A DNA stretch of 32,496 bases from Firmicutes bacterium AM55-24TS (lineage in GTDB: Bacteria; Bacillota; Clostridia; UBA1381), in the NCBI GenBank assembly GCA_003460745.1, contig QTVU01000034.1, positions 1 to 32,496 on the forward strand, in the 5' to 3' direction. Under the pieces are notes generated by a model. The model saw only the letters and a list, made by a program, of their open reading frames with translations. It had not been told where the DNA came from and did not search any database. Every line of letters begins with the position of its first letter. Within the stretch, counting starts at the first letter, position 1. The position numbers and the translations under genes were made by a program. This document shows, in pieces, positions 6,736-14,852 of this stretch.

Positions 6736-8196
6736 ATGCCGCCTATTGATCCAAAACTTGTAAAAAAGATAATCGAGGCAGTGGCAAAGATTGTTGAAGA
6801 AATCAAGGACAAGCATTTAATATCAAAAATAGTGTTGGCAAGTGCAGTTGTAGTTTCTCTTTTGTTTTTCCCGATATATGTAATATCGCATCCGCTTGAG
6901 GCGTTGAGCATTGCAAGAGGTGACAGTGAAGTTACAGAAGAATATTTAGGATATATCGCCGGAAAATACGAAACAGGAACATCCGATCCGGCATTTATAA
7001 GTTCCGGTGAAGGTGATTATGGTGGAGTGAGTTATGGCATTCCGCAATTCCCATCAAGAGGTGGGATGGTTAAAAGTTTTACTAACTGGCTTGCAGAACA
7101 AGATGAGGAGTTAGGCAGTCTGTTTAATGGATTAACGCAGAATACAACTGCATTTAATGACGCTTGGAAAAAAGCTGCAGAGATAAGCAAAAGTAAATTT
7201 GCAGGTTTTCAGCTTACATATTCACATCAAATAGATGTGAAACCGTTAGTAGAAAAATGTCTTAGTCAATTAGATATAGACTTTAATCGCTCGCGATGTT
7301 TGCAAGAATTGATAATATCAACAGGACAGCAATACGGACCGAATACATCTGTAATAAGAAAATCAGGTGTTACATCAGATATGGATGATGAAACTATTAT
7401 AAAAAAAATATATGCCTATAAACGAAATACAGTAGGGTCATATTTTTCAGGGTCAAGCGGTGGGGTACAAAGTAGTTTGAGAAATCACAGATTTGTTGAT
7501 GAAGAAAAAGATTTGTTGGCTATTGTCGGACAACCGCCACTTGGTATTATCGGGGAAGAGGAGGGCGGAATATCAACCGGATATAACTTACCTCGTGATC
7601 CCGGATATGGAGCATTAAAGAAATTCCTTATGGCTTGGACTATTGATTCAGACGGAAATATAACAGAAAATAAAGATATTGAAGAATCTGTTGCATTATC
7701 GGGTGAACCATACAATGGTACAGATGTTCCGTTATATCTTCAAGGTAGTTATGGTAACTATAGCTATGGAACAGGAACTATTGCAACATCAGGTTGCGGT
7801 CCGACATCGATGGCAATGGTAGCAACATTTTTGACAAAAACGGTTGTATCTCCGGTAGATACTGCAAAATGGTCTGAAGAACATGGTTGTAAGGTATCAG
7901 CAGGAACAACGTGGGACTTCTTTCCGAGATATGCGTCAGCGGTAGGAATATCATGTGATGTTGTATCAAATACATCAAGCAATATTGTAAATTGTCTTAA
8001 AGCAGGAAAGATTATGATTTTAAGTATGAATCCCGGTCACTTTACGAAGAGTGGACATTTCATTGTATTAAGAGGTATAACATCTGACGGTAAGATATTG
8101 GTCAATGATCCGGCAAGCACAGAAAGAACTAACCAAACATGGGATGTAGGAACGGTTGCCAGCGAATCGGCTCAAGCGTGGGCATTCAGTAATTAA
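6736..8196 (+). CDS. Membrane-anchored cell-wall hydrolase, lysozyme-like plus C39-like peptidase domains, 486 aa
   Basis: Likely the VirB1/CwlT-type enzyme that opens peptidoglycan for the secretion channel. After a short cytoplasmic helix (PPIDPKLVKKIIEAVAKIVE) comes one membrane segment (about residues 33-54). Next is a lysozyme/chitosanase-like domain starting around YIAGKYETG; Glu79 is a candidate acid, followed by GVSYGIPQFPS. From about residue 325 there is a Peptidase_C39_2-like domain with Cys354 in GCGPTSMAM, His441 in GHFIVL and Asp458 in VNDP, a plausible catalytic triad. Two-domain hydrolases (muramidase plus cysteine peptidase) are standard in Gram-positive conjugation, but the usual second domain is NlpC/P60 or CHAP, and here it is C39-like. 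ATG at 6736 with AAGGAAGGTGAT upstream. It precedes the small membrane protein at 8214. Confidence 0.86.
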   Translation: MPPIDPKLVKKIIEAVAKIVEEIKDKHLISKIVLASAVVVSLLFFPIYVISHPLEALSIARGDSEVTEEYLGYIAGKYETGTSDPAFISSGEGDYGGVSYGIPQFPSRGGMVKSFTNWLAEQDEELGSLFNGLTQNTTAFNDAWKKAAEISKSKFAGFQLTYSHQIDVKPLVEKCLSQLDIDFNRSRCLQELIISTGQQYGPNTSVIRKSGVTSDMDDETIIKKIYAYKRNTVGSYFSGSSGGVQSSLRNHRFVDEEKDLLAIVGQPPLGIIGEEEGGISTGYNLPRDPGYGALKKFLMAWTIDSDGNITENKDIEESVALSGEPYNGTDVPLYLQGSYGNYSYGTGTIATSGCGPTSMAMVATFLTKTVVSPVDTAKWSEEHGCKVSAGTTWDFFPRYASAVGISCDVVSNTSSNIVNCLKAGKIMILSMNPGHFTKSGHFIVLRGITSDGKILVNDPASTERTNQTWDVGTVASESAQAWAFSN

Positions 8197-8213
8197 ATAT
8201 GGAGGTATAAAAA

Positions 8214-8627
8214 ATGGACAGACAGAAAAAATTATTGCAGTTATTGGGTTTAATAGTAATATTGATTTCGGTATTGATATATTACGGATATAACCACATG
8301 AATAAAAAGAGCGATAATACAACAGATAACAATGTCAGTGTGACAGAAACTGTTGTACCGACAGCAACGAATATTGCAGAAGAAGATAGTAACGGTAACA
8401 AAAACAATACGGTGAAGCAGTCAACGGATAAACCTGCTATTTCTGAATCGAATACCACCAATAATACATCATCAAATAATGATAATACAAATTCAGCAAA
8501 GGCAGATGAGTATTATGATGACCTAAATAACAGTGATGGCGTACATACTGTTCCGGAGGGTGAAGATGAAACAGAAACAGTTGACGGTATTGAAGTAATT
8601 AAAAATCCTAAGGAGGGAGTGCAGTAG
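8214..8627 (+). CDS. Small membrane-anchored protein with Asn/Thr/Ser-rich exterior, 137 aa
   Basis: Not recognised. Basic N-terminus (MDRQKK), one membrane segment (about residues 7-27, LLGLIVILISVLIYYGY), then about 110 residues of low-complexity Asn, Thr, Ser, Asp and Glu ending in an acidic stretch (VPEGEDETETVDGIEVI). There is no lipobox. The shape resembles a membrane-anchored spacer or chaperone outside the cell, as in several small T4SS components. ATG at 8214 with GGAGG at 8201-8205. The stop codon is one base from the start of the CpaE-like gene, so translation of the two is probably coupled. Confidence 0.7.
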   Translation: MDRQKKLLQLLGLIVILISVLIYYGYNHMNKKSDNTTDNNVSVTETVVPTATNIAEEDSNGNKNNTVKQSTDKPAISESNTTNNTSSNNDNTNSAKADEYYDDLNNSDGVHTVPEGEDETETVDGIEVIKNPKEGVQ

Positions 8628-8628
8628 T

Positions 8629-9894
8629 ATGGGAATGGTACAAGTATTGCATTATTACTGCAAAAGACGGCGAGCCGAGCTATTAAATGATATTACATTT
8701 AAAAAAGGAATATCGTGTCAAATACAAACAGATTTTTTGGACATATCGGATATTGTAAAAGAACTGACAAATAAAAATCACATTGATTGTGTAGCTATTG
8801 ATGAAGATTTGTTCGGTATTGGTGATATTGAAGATATAATATCAAAACTTGAAGTTTTAAAATTCGTTACGGATGAAACGAAAATATTAATTATAGCGTT
8901 AGACCGTATGCGTAATGATGAAATGATACAGGGAATTCAAAAAAGCGGAGTAGTTGACTATATAATCACAAAAGAAATGATAGATGATTTTGATGATGTA
9001 ATATCAAAATTTTTTGACGGTACAATAACAGAAAATGAAAAGATATTATATACACCGTCAAATAACGAAGATTATGACGTTGATGATATTTCGGAAGAAA
9101 GTGGTGTGCAATCAGAAATTTATTCTTCTGATATTGAAGATAACAGTACATCAGAGGAAGATTATCAAGGCGAATATTCTGAAACAGAGTATAACGATAA
9201 TACCGAAAATGTTGCTGAGCAAAAAACAATTATTTCAAATAGTCAAAGTAATATATTCAGTAGGATGAAAGAAAGTTTTCAGCAGAATAAAGTGAGTGAA
9301 GATGTTCCGAGTATAGCGGAAGTTCCTGAAGATAGGATGATTACGATTGGCATATGCGGTTTACAATCACATATAGGTGTAACTCATCACGCATTGGCTA
9401 TGGCTCAAGCACTGAGTGAACAATATAAATACGTATGCTATAAAGAATGTAATACGCATGACATTTACAATGTGTTGCAGAATAGTAGCCTGAAAAAAAC
9501 AATGCCGGGATATATCAGAATAATGAATGTTGATATTTTCAATAAAAATGCAGATGTAGAGGAATATTCTGATAAATATAAATTCTGTATAATGGATTTT
9601 GGAACAATTAATGAGTGTACACAAGCAGAATTTTTTGAAACAGATATTCCTATTATAATTGCCGGAATAAAAGATTGGGAATTTAATAACTTTATGGGTG
9701 CATATTCGCAAGGAATTTTAGATAAAGCAAATGTAGTAATTAATTTCTTCCCTAAAAAAGAACAGTCAGATTTACAAAATGCTTTTTCAGATTTAAAAAT
9801 ATTTTTTGCGGATTATGCACCTGAAGTATTTGAACCAATACCAAATATTTCAATGTACAATCAAATTATAAATACAAGTCTATCGGAGGTTTAA
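8629..9894 (+). CDS. TadZ/CpaE-like protein with degenerate P-loop, 421 aa
   Basis: A MinD-superfamily protein of the kind that places Tad machinery in the cell. Residues 1-130 resemble a receiver-like domain without an obvious phosphorylation site (DCVAIDEDLFGIGDIEDI). Residues 140-225 are an acidic, Ser-rich linker. Residues 235-421 carry the MinD-like fold: ITIGICGLQSHIGVTHH (239-254 or so) stands where the Walker A should be, but the conserved lysine is missing, and FCIMDFGTI replaces the Walker B strand. It probably cannot hydrolyse ATP, as is known for some TadZ proteins. A second MinD-like protein at 10608, with an intact lysine, could be its active partner. The ribosome binding site is AGGAGGGAG (8611-8619). 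The CpaB-like gene follows after 4 bp. Confidence 0.72.
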   Translation: MGMVQVLHYYCKRRRAELLNDITFKKGISCQIQTDFLDISDIVKELTNKNHIDCVAIDEDLFGIGDIEDIISKLEVLKFVTDETKILIIALDRMRNDEMIQGIQKSGVVDYIITKEMIDDFDDVISKFFDGTITENEKILYTPSNNEDYDVDDISEESGVQSEIYSSDIEDNSTSEEDYQGEYSETEYNDNTENVAEQKTIISNSQSNIFSRMKESFQQNKVSEDVPSIAEVPEDRMITIGICGLQSHIGVTHHALAMAQALSEQYKYVCYKECNTHDIYNVLQNSSLKKTMPGYIRIMNVDIFNKNADVEEYSDKYKFCIMDFGTINECTQAEFFETDIPIIIAGIKDWEFNNFMGAYSQGILDKANVVINFFPKKEQSDLQNAFSDLKIFFADYAPEVFEPIPNISMYNQIINTSLSEV

Positions 9895-9898
9895 TTTA

Positions 9899-10591
9899 AT
9901 GAAAAGTATAACAAATATTTTTAAAAACAAAATTGTTGTTGCGGTCATATGTTTTGTAATTGCAATGATAATCGCATTTATCATTGTACCGTCAAAGAAC
10001 CATGACGGTGAACGTGTGAATGTTATTAAAGTAACTAAGACTATATCAGCGAACACAAAAATAACAGATGATATGCTGAAAGAAGTTAATGTTGAATATG
10101 ACAGTGTCCCAAGTGAAGCAATAAGAAGTAAGAGCGATATTGTAGACAAATACGCTAAGTCAACAATATATCCATCGGATTTTATAACACAGGAAAAATT
10201 AAGTGTTATCGATACTTCGAGTAATTTGTATTCATTAAAAGACGGAGAAACTGCTGTCAGCGTTACAATGAAAACATTATCAAAGTCAGTGAGTGGTAAA
10301 ATTTTAATCGGTGATGCAGTTCAACTATACGGATATGACACACAGGAAAAAGAGATAAATCCTGATAGCGGACAATGGTATTTTGAAGTTTTAGCAATCG
10401 ATAACGCCAAAAGTGAAAATGTATCCGGTGCAAACTTAAATGAACTTTCGGACATTGTTCCGGCGTCTATTACGGTGAAAGCAACATCAGAAGAACAAGT
10501 AAAAAGTATTGTGAATATGGAAAACAATAACGACGTTCAGGTTGTATTTGCCGGACGTGGTGAAGAAGCAAAAAAGCTACTTAACAGATAA
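9899..10591 (+). CDS. cpaB: CpaB/RcpC-like SAF-domain pilus assembly protein, 230 aa
   Basis: A membrane-anchored periplasm-side or wall-side component of Tad pilus systems. An N-terminal membrane segment (about residues 11-29, VVAVICFVIAMIIAFIIVP) is followed by an SAF-type domain with VIKVTKTISANTKITDDML (41-59) and YPSDFITQEKLS (91-102). A second beta domain with VSVTMKTLSKSVSGKILIGDAVQLYG follows (shown in part: SGKILIGDAVQLYG). Length and layout fit Firmicutes CpaB proteins, which lack the outer-membrane secretin partner. ATG at 9899 with CGGAGG (9884-9889). It lies between the two MinD-like genes. Family assignment is confident; the exact substrate pilus is inferred. Confidence 0.8.
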   Translation: MKSITNIFKNKIVVAVICFVIAMIIAFIIVPSKNHDGERVNVIKVTKTISANTKITDDMLKEVNVEYDSVPSEAIRSKSDIVDKYAKSTIYPSDFITQEKLSVIDTSSNLYSLKDGETAVSVTMKTLSKSVSGKILIGDAVQLYGYDTQEKEINPDSGQWYFEVLAIDNAKSENVSGANLNELSDIVPASITVKATSEEQVKSIVNMENNNDVQVVFAGRGEEAKKLLNR

Positions 10592-10607
10592 TCATGGAGG
10601 TAAGAAA

Positions 10608-11372
10608 ATGAACGGAAAGATTATTGCGGTATGCGGTGGAAATGGTGTGGGAAAATCAACAATATGCACTAATTTAGCGACAGTCTTGAGTGAAGATAAG
10701 ATAGTAATATTATTTGCTCCACGAACAGACTATCCATCAATTCAATCTTTTTTTGATATGAATATCGCAGAAAATAAAAGTTTAAAAAAATTGTATGATG
10801 ATATGTCTATTGAAGAATCAGTCGATATAAAAGAATATCTCGTACAGTATAAAAATAGCAATATATTTATTTTGTCTGCACCTGATACAACCAATGTATT
10901 AACATTCGCAGATAATAAAATATTGCCGGAGCAGAATAAATGTATAAATATGCTGATAGCACTTCAAAGAATGTGCGACTATCTAATTATTGATTGTGAT
11001 ACCAATGTAACAAATCATGTATCTGCGTGGGGGCTTAACTATGCTGACATAGTAATCAATGTTATGAAACCTACACAACAGGGTTTACGAATAGCAAATG
11101 CTTATCAGGGATATTTCAGTGAAATATGGCGAGGCAAAGTAGTCAACGTTGTAAATGCCGACAAGAATTACATAGGATCAGATTTTGAAAAAGCATTAGA
11201 TGTGCCGGTAAAATTTGATATAGAACTTCCGTATGATGAACAGGTTGAATTATCGGAAAATACAGGAGTGCCGATAATTAATGAATATCATAAGGTCAAG
11301 TTGTTCGGTGGCAATTATAAAAAAGCGTTTATGGAACTGGTTGATATAATCTTAACAGATAATGAGGAATAA
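10608..11372 (+). CDS. MinD/ParA-like ATPase of the Tad-like operon, 254 aa
   Basis: Start is the ATG at 10608 behind GGAGG (10596-10600); earlier in-frame starts overlap the upstream gene without a ribosome binding site. Residues 5-18 (IIAVCGGNGVGKST) are a Walker A motif with the catalytic-type Lys16, though the extra signature lysine of true deviant Walker A motifs is absent. LIIDCDTNVTNH (about 124-135) is the Walker B-like strand. The protein would bind the membrane or partner proteins in an ATP-dependent way to position the pilus machinery, as CpaE or MinD-like proteins do. It may pair with the degenerate homologue at 8629. A plasmid-partition role is less likely, because there is no ParB gene and it is surrounded by Tad genes. 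Confidence 0.75.
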   Translation: MNGKIIAVCGGNGVGKSTICTNLATVLSEDKIVILFAPRTDYPSIQSFFDMNIAENKSLKKLYDDMSIEESVDIKEYLVQYKNSNIFILSAPDTTNVLTFADNKILPEQNKCINMLIALQRMCDYLIIDCDTNVTNHVSAWGLNYADIVINVMKPTQQGLRIANAYQGYFSEIWRGKVVNVVNADKNYIGSDFEKALDVPVKFDIELPYDEQVELSENTGVPIINEYHKVKLFGGNYKKAFMELVDIILTDNEE

Positions 11373-11384
11373 AGGAGATTTAAA

Positions 11385-11909
11385 ATGGAAGGTATAACTA
11401 ACGAATTAATAATTAATGCATTGTCGCAGGATACAGAAAGTATAAATAATGAATTTATGGCACAGGTATCGTCATCGGGAATGGAAAGTATGATAATAAA
11501 GGCATTGCTACCTGTAATAGCTATTATGGTGGTGATTGTCGCTATAAACTATATCTTATCGGCAATAGGATATGTAAAGATATTTCAGAAAGCAAATATT
11601 GATAATCCGATTGCTAAGGGAATGATACCATTATGGAATACGTTTACTGCGTTTCAAATGACAGATAACTTAAATATGTTTTGGATATTAATTGGAGTTT
11701 CTGTAGTAAGTTCAGTAATATCAACTATTCCGGTAATATCGTCATTAACTATTGTTGGTTCTATATCTGCATTATACATTGTAATACTTCAAGAACATAA
11801 GCTATCTAAAGCATTTGGGCATGGAGCAGGATATACAGTTGGTTTAGTTCTACTACGACCGATATTTATGTTGATTTTAGGTTGTGGCAGTTCGCAATAT
11901 GAAGAATAG
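11385..11909 (+). CDS. DUF5684-like integral membrane protein, 174 aa
   Basis: Three to four membrane segments (about residues 38-62, 100-118, 121-140, 150-166). The pattern GYVKIFQKANIDNPIAKGMIP, then LWNTF (written in two parts), then KAFGHGAGYTVGLVLLRPIF and a final Gly-Cys-Gly before the polar end, matches what I know as DUF5684, found in many Firmicutes with no established function. The N-terminal 35 residues are polar and probably outside. Ribosome binding site AAAGGAGAT at 11371-11379. It is the last gene before a terminator and lies between the MinD-like gene and the SSB, so a role in the pilus or channel is possible but unproved. Confidence 0.72.
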   Translation: MEGITNELIINALSQDTESINNEFMAQVSSSGMESMIIKALLPVIAIMVVIVAINYILSAIGYVKIFQKANIDNPIAKGMIPLWNTFTAFQMTDNLNMFWILIGVSVVSSVISTIPVISSLTIVGSISALYIVILQEHKLSKAFGHGAGYTVGLVLLRPIFMLILGCGSSQYEE

Positions 11910-11918
11910 ATAGGATAT

Positions 11919-11950
11919 TAACGGTAACATTTGAGTTGCCGTTATTTCTA
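11919..11950 (+). terminator. Intrinsic terminator before the SSB gene
   Basis: TAACGGTAAC (11919-11928) pairs with GTTGCCGTTA (11935-11944), 10 bp with one G-T pair and a 6-nt loop, then ATTTCTATTATT. The T-tract is mixed, so it may be leaky. Confidence 0.65.
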
Positions 11951-11977
11951 TTATTAAATTAAAGAGGGTGATAGTCA

Positions 11978-12022
11978 ATGAATGAAAATATCACATTGAG
12001 GGGAGGTGAAAATCGTGAATAA
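11978..12022 (+). CDS. 14-codon leader peptide overlapping the SSB start
   Basis: ATG at 11978 with AGAGGGTGAT (11962-11971) encodes MNENITLRGGENRE and stops at 12022, 5 bp inside the SSB gene (start 12015). The SSB ribosome binding site lies within this frame. The arrangement fits translational coupling, with ribosomes ending the leader reloading at the SSB start. Confidence 0.45.
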   Translation: MNENITLRGGENRE

Positions 12023-12434
12023 GGTAGAACTAATAGGACGTCTTACACATGACGTCGAAATGCGTCAAACTCCGAACGGTGTTTCGCTTGCGAGATTTTC
12101 AATAGCAGTAACACGACGATTCAAAAATTCAAACGGTGAATATGACGCAGATTTTATCAACTGTGTTGCATGGCGTCAGACAGGAGAATTTATTGCAAAA
12201 CATTTTCAAAAAGGCGGTATGATTGCAGTGGTCGGAAGTATCCAATCAAGAAGTTGGGATGGCAACGATGGCAAAAAGCAATATGCAACAGAAGTTGTGG
12301 TTGATGAAGTATACTTCACCGGAGCAAAAAAACAAAATAACAATAATCAACAGCAAACACCACCGCAGGGGAATTCAGATTATTATCCTGATCCTGATTT
12401 CCCTGAATTGGATTATCCTGATGAATCGGTTTAA
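12015..12434 (+). CDS. ssb: Single-stranded DNA-binding protein, 139 aa
   Basis: OB-fold SSB. The N-terminus MNKVELIGRLTHDVEMRQTP, followed by FSIAVTRRF, then DFINCVAWRQTGEFIAKHFQKG and the WDGNDGKKQYATEVVV strand (each given in part), is typical of the family. Start is GTG at 12015 with GGGAGGTG at 12000-12007. After residue 105 comes a Gln/Asn/Pro linker and an acidic tail ending DYPDESV, without the usual terminal DDIPF-type phenylalanine tip; this may change its contacts with host repair proteins. Conjugative elements often carry their own SSB to coat the transferred strand. Unusually, this one lies inside the Tad-like gene block, between the DUF5684-like protein and the CpaF-like ATPase. 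Confidence 0.93.
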   Translation: MNKVELIGRLTHDVEMRQTPNGVSLARFSIAVTRRFKNSNGEYDADFINCVAWRQTGEFIAKHFQKGGMIAVVGSIQSRSWDGNDGKKQYATEVVVDEVYFTGAKKQNNNNQQQTPPQGNSDYYPDPDFPELDYPDESV

Positions 12435-12468
12435 CGTTACAATAAAAAAATGTGAGGAAGTGATATAG

Positions 12469-13923
12469 TTGGACGTACAAAGTTATATGTACGACATGAG
12501 TCGGCAAGCAAATAAAAAAGAAAACGATGAACAAACACCGGAAAGAAAGATTGAAAAAAAATCATATAATGATATTTTAGAATATGTCAGAAAAGAAATA
12601 TCAAAAAATCACGCCAGTGAACTTGCAGAAATAATTACCGATCCGGAAGCTCAAGTTGTACTTCGTGACCGAATTGTTCATTATCTAAATGCCGGAAGTT
12701 TTACTTGTGCTGAAGATATGAATTTTCAGCAACTTGTGAACAAAATTCATGAGGATATGTCAAGCTTTGGTGTCATTACACAATACATATATGACAAAGA
12801 TGTTGAGGAAATCAACATCAATGCATGGAATGATATTGAGGTTATTTATCCTACCGGACTTGTCAAGCTTGATGAAACGTTTGCTTCACCGCAACAAGCA
12901 ACAGATATAGTGCAAAAAATGTGTGCCTATGGCGGTATTCGTCTTGACGAATCACAACCCGTTCAAGATAGTTATATTTCAAAGGGTGTACGTTGCAGTG
13001 CTATTATGCGTCCTGTTGTGGATAGAGAAATAGGTGTATCAGCGTCAATACGTCGTCAGAAAACAGTTGCAATTACTCGCGATAATCTGCTTAAAAGCAA
13101 TACTGCATTAGCCGAAGAACTTGATTTTTTGACTATATGCGTGAACAGTGGTGTATCAGTCGGTTATGCCGGCGGTACAGGAAGTGGTAAGACAACTGAT
13201 ATGGGCGTTCTGCTTAAAAATATTCCGTATGATAAACGTATTTACAGTATTGAGGATAGCCGAGAGTTAGACCTCATTGCAAAAGACGATAACGGTAAAG
13301 TATTAAATCGTGTTATTCATACGGTAACACGTCCACACGAAGATCCTAAAAGTAATGTGGATGCAGAGTTACTTTTAAAGGAAGCATTAAGACAACACCC
13401 AGATATAATTGTTCCGGCGGAAATGCGTGGAAGTGAGGCATGGACTGCGGTAAACGCCGGATTAACAGGTCATACGATTGTTACTTCGGTTCATGCAAAT
13501 TCAGCCGAAGAGGCATACGAACGTATCTTCATGTTATGTCTTGAGAAAAACGCAAATATGACTGAAAAAATGTTAATGCGTCAGATATTAAAAGCATTTC
13601 CGGTTATGGTATTCAAAAAACAGCTTAGTGACGGCTCAAGAAAGATTATGTCTATCGTTGAAGGTATTGATTATGTAGACGGAAAAATTCAGTTTAACAC
13701 ATTATATCGTTTTCAGAAAACCAACGAATATATGGATGACAATATGAAATTGCACATTGATGGATTTCATAAAAAAATAAACTGTATATCCGATAGGTTG
13801 GCATTGAAATGGTATGAAAACGATGTTGACGAAACTACTATAAAAAAGTATGCTCGTTCTGATTGGTCGGCTGCTACCGCCTATGAAATATACGAAAGAG
13901 GTGAAGTGAATGGTACTGCTTAG
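12469..13923 (+). CDS. cpaF: CpaF/TadA-family secretion ATPase, 484 aa
   Basis: The hexameric motor of the Tad-like system (VirB11/PulE superfamily). Start is TTG at 12469 with GAGGAAGTGAT upstream. An N-terminal three-helix region (about 30-110) leads into VEEININAWNDIEVIYP, the strand typical of CpaF. The sequence ASIRRQKT lies before the Walker A GGTGSGKT (residues 235-242). An Asp box follows (IEDSRELDL), then PDIIVPAEMRGSEAW with Glu318 as the likely Walker B acid, and GHTIVTSVHANSAEEAYER as the His box. All catalytic parts look intact. It overlaps the next gene (TadB-like) by 14 bp, a sign of tight coupling. The family assignment is secure. Whether it powers pilus assembly or DNA transfer as a VirB11 substitute is open. 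Confidence 0.92.
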   Translation: MDVQSYMYDMSRQANKKENDEQTPERKIEKKSYNDILEYVRKEISKNHASELAEIITDPEAQVVLRDRIVHYLNAGSFTCAEDMNFQQLVNKIHEDMSSFGVITQYIYDKDVEEININAWNDIEVIYPTGLVKLDETFASPQQATDIVQKMCAYGGIRLDESQPVQDSYISKGVRCSAIMRPVVDREIGVSASIRRQKTVAITRDNLLKSNTALAEELDFLTICVNSGVSVGYAGGTGSGKTTDMGVLLKNIPYDKRIYSIEDSRELDLIAKDDNGKVLNRVIHTVTRPHEDPKSNVDAELLLKEALRQHPDIIVPAEMRGSEAWTAVNAGLTGHTIVTSVHANSAEEAYERIFMLCLEKNANMTEKMLMRQILKAFPVMVFKKQLSDGSRKIMSIVEGIDYVDGKIQFNTLYRFQKTNEYMDDNMKLHIDGFHKKINCISDRLALKWYENDVDETTIKKYARSDWSAATAYEIYERGEVNGTA

Positions 13924-14839
13924 AATATTGACATCTGTTTTCATATTTTTCGGCTTGTATTTTATTTGTAGAGCTATCTTCGGTGATAAGTCTATAAAAT
14001 CTAACAAGTGGAAACAAAAACAATCACCTCAAGCAATACTTAATGCAAGAAAAGAAATAATAACGGGTAAGAAATTATCCAAATTTGAAAAATTCAAAGC
14101 CAATGCAGAAGAAGTACTACGATTATCTAACACAAAAATGACATGGGAACAATTTGAACTGCTTGATGTACTTTGTATTGCAGTAGGTGTTGTGATAGGC
14201 TTGATATTCAACAATGTTATTCTTTCTGTAATAATGGGTGGCATAATGGCATATATGCCGTTAGTTGTACTCAAAATGAAACAGCATAAGTATTCTGTTT
14301 ATCTAAATGAACAGTTGCAGTCGGCACTTAATACTGTTACTACGGCATATTTGAAGAATGATGATATTAACCTTGCAGTAAAAGAAAATTTGCACCGTAT
14401 AGATGAACCGCTTAATACCATCTTTCGTGAGTTTATCGCTATGAATACCTTTATTGATAGCGATATTGTAAAGAACATAAAAATCATGAAAGAGAAAATA
14501 AACAACGGCTATTTTCGCGAATGGTGTGATTATCTTATGTTATCCCAAAAAGATAGAAACATGAAGTATGTTCTGCTTACCATTGTAAGTGAAATATCAG
14601 AAGCAAAAAATATGCAACAAGAGTTGAATACAGCAATGTTCAATATCTATAAGGAATTTGCTATGGTTGCCGGTTTAGTGATACTTTCAGTACCGGGTAT
14701 TAAATTATTAAATGCAGATTGGTATGGTTATTTAGTTAATACCGGAGTTGGTAAATTTGTTGTAGCTTTATCTTATTTGGTTACATTCTTATCTTTCATA
14801 CACGTTGTGAAAGTAATTCAACCGACTAACGAAATGTAG
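13910..14839 (+). CDS. tadB: TadB-like inner-membrane platform protein, 309 aa
   Basis: Type II secretion F-domain (T2SSF) protein. An N-terminal membrane segment (3-25) is followed by a cytoplasmic stretch, two close membrane segments (about 88-125) and a cytoplasmic F domain with LNEQLQSALNTVTTAYLKND (about 141-160). Two C-terminal membrane segments follow (about 250-268 and 280-302). The order matches TadB. Its start ATG (13910) lies inside the end of the CpaF gene. The TadC-like gene follows 13 bp later. It would form the membrane platform turned by the CpaF-like ATPase. Confidence 0.82.
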   Translation: MVLLRILTSVFIFFGLYFICRAIFGDKSIKSNKWKQKQSPQAILNARKEIITGKKLSKFEKFKANAEEVLRLSNTKMTWEQFELLDVLCIAVGVVIGLIFNNVILSVIMGGIMAYMPLVVLKMKQHKYSVYLNEQLQSALNTVTTAYLKNDDINLAVKENLHRIDEPLNTIFREFIAMNTFIDSDIVKNIKIMKEKINNGYFREWCDYLMLSQKDRNMKYVLLTIVSEISEAKNMQQELNTAMFNIYKEFAMVAGLVILSVPGIKLLNADWYGYLVNTGVGKFVVALSYLVTFLSFIHVVKVIQPTNEM

Positions 14840-14852
14840 GGAGGAGGTAGAA

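Noticed and set aside
10608..11372. ParA of a plasmid partition system
   Set aside because: No ParB gene or centromere-like repeats nearby, and the gene is embedded between CpaB and other Tad-like or membrane genes.
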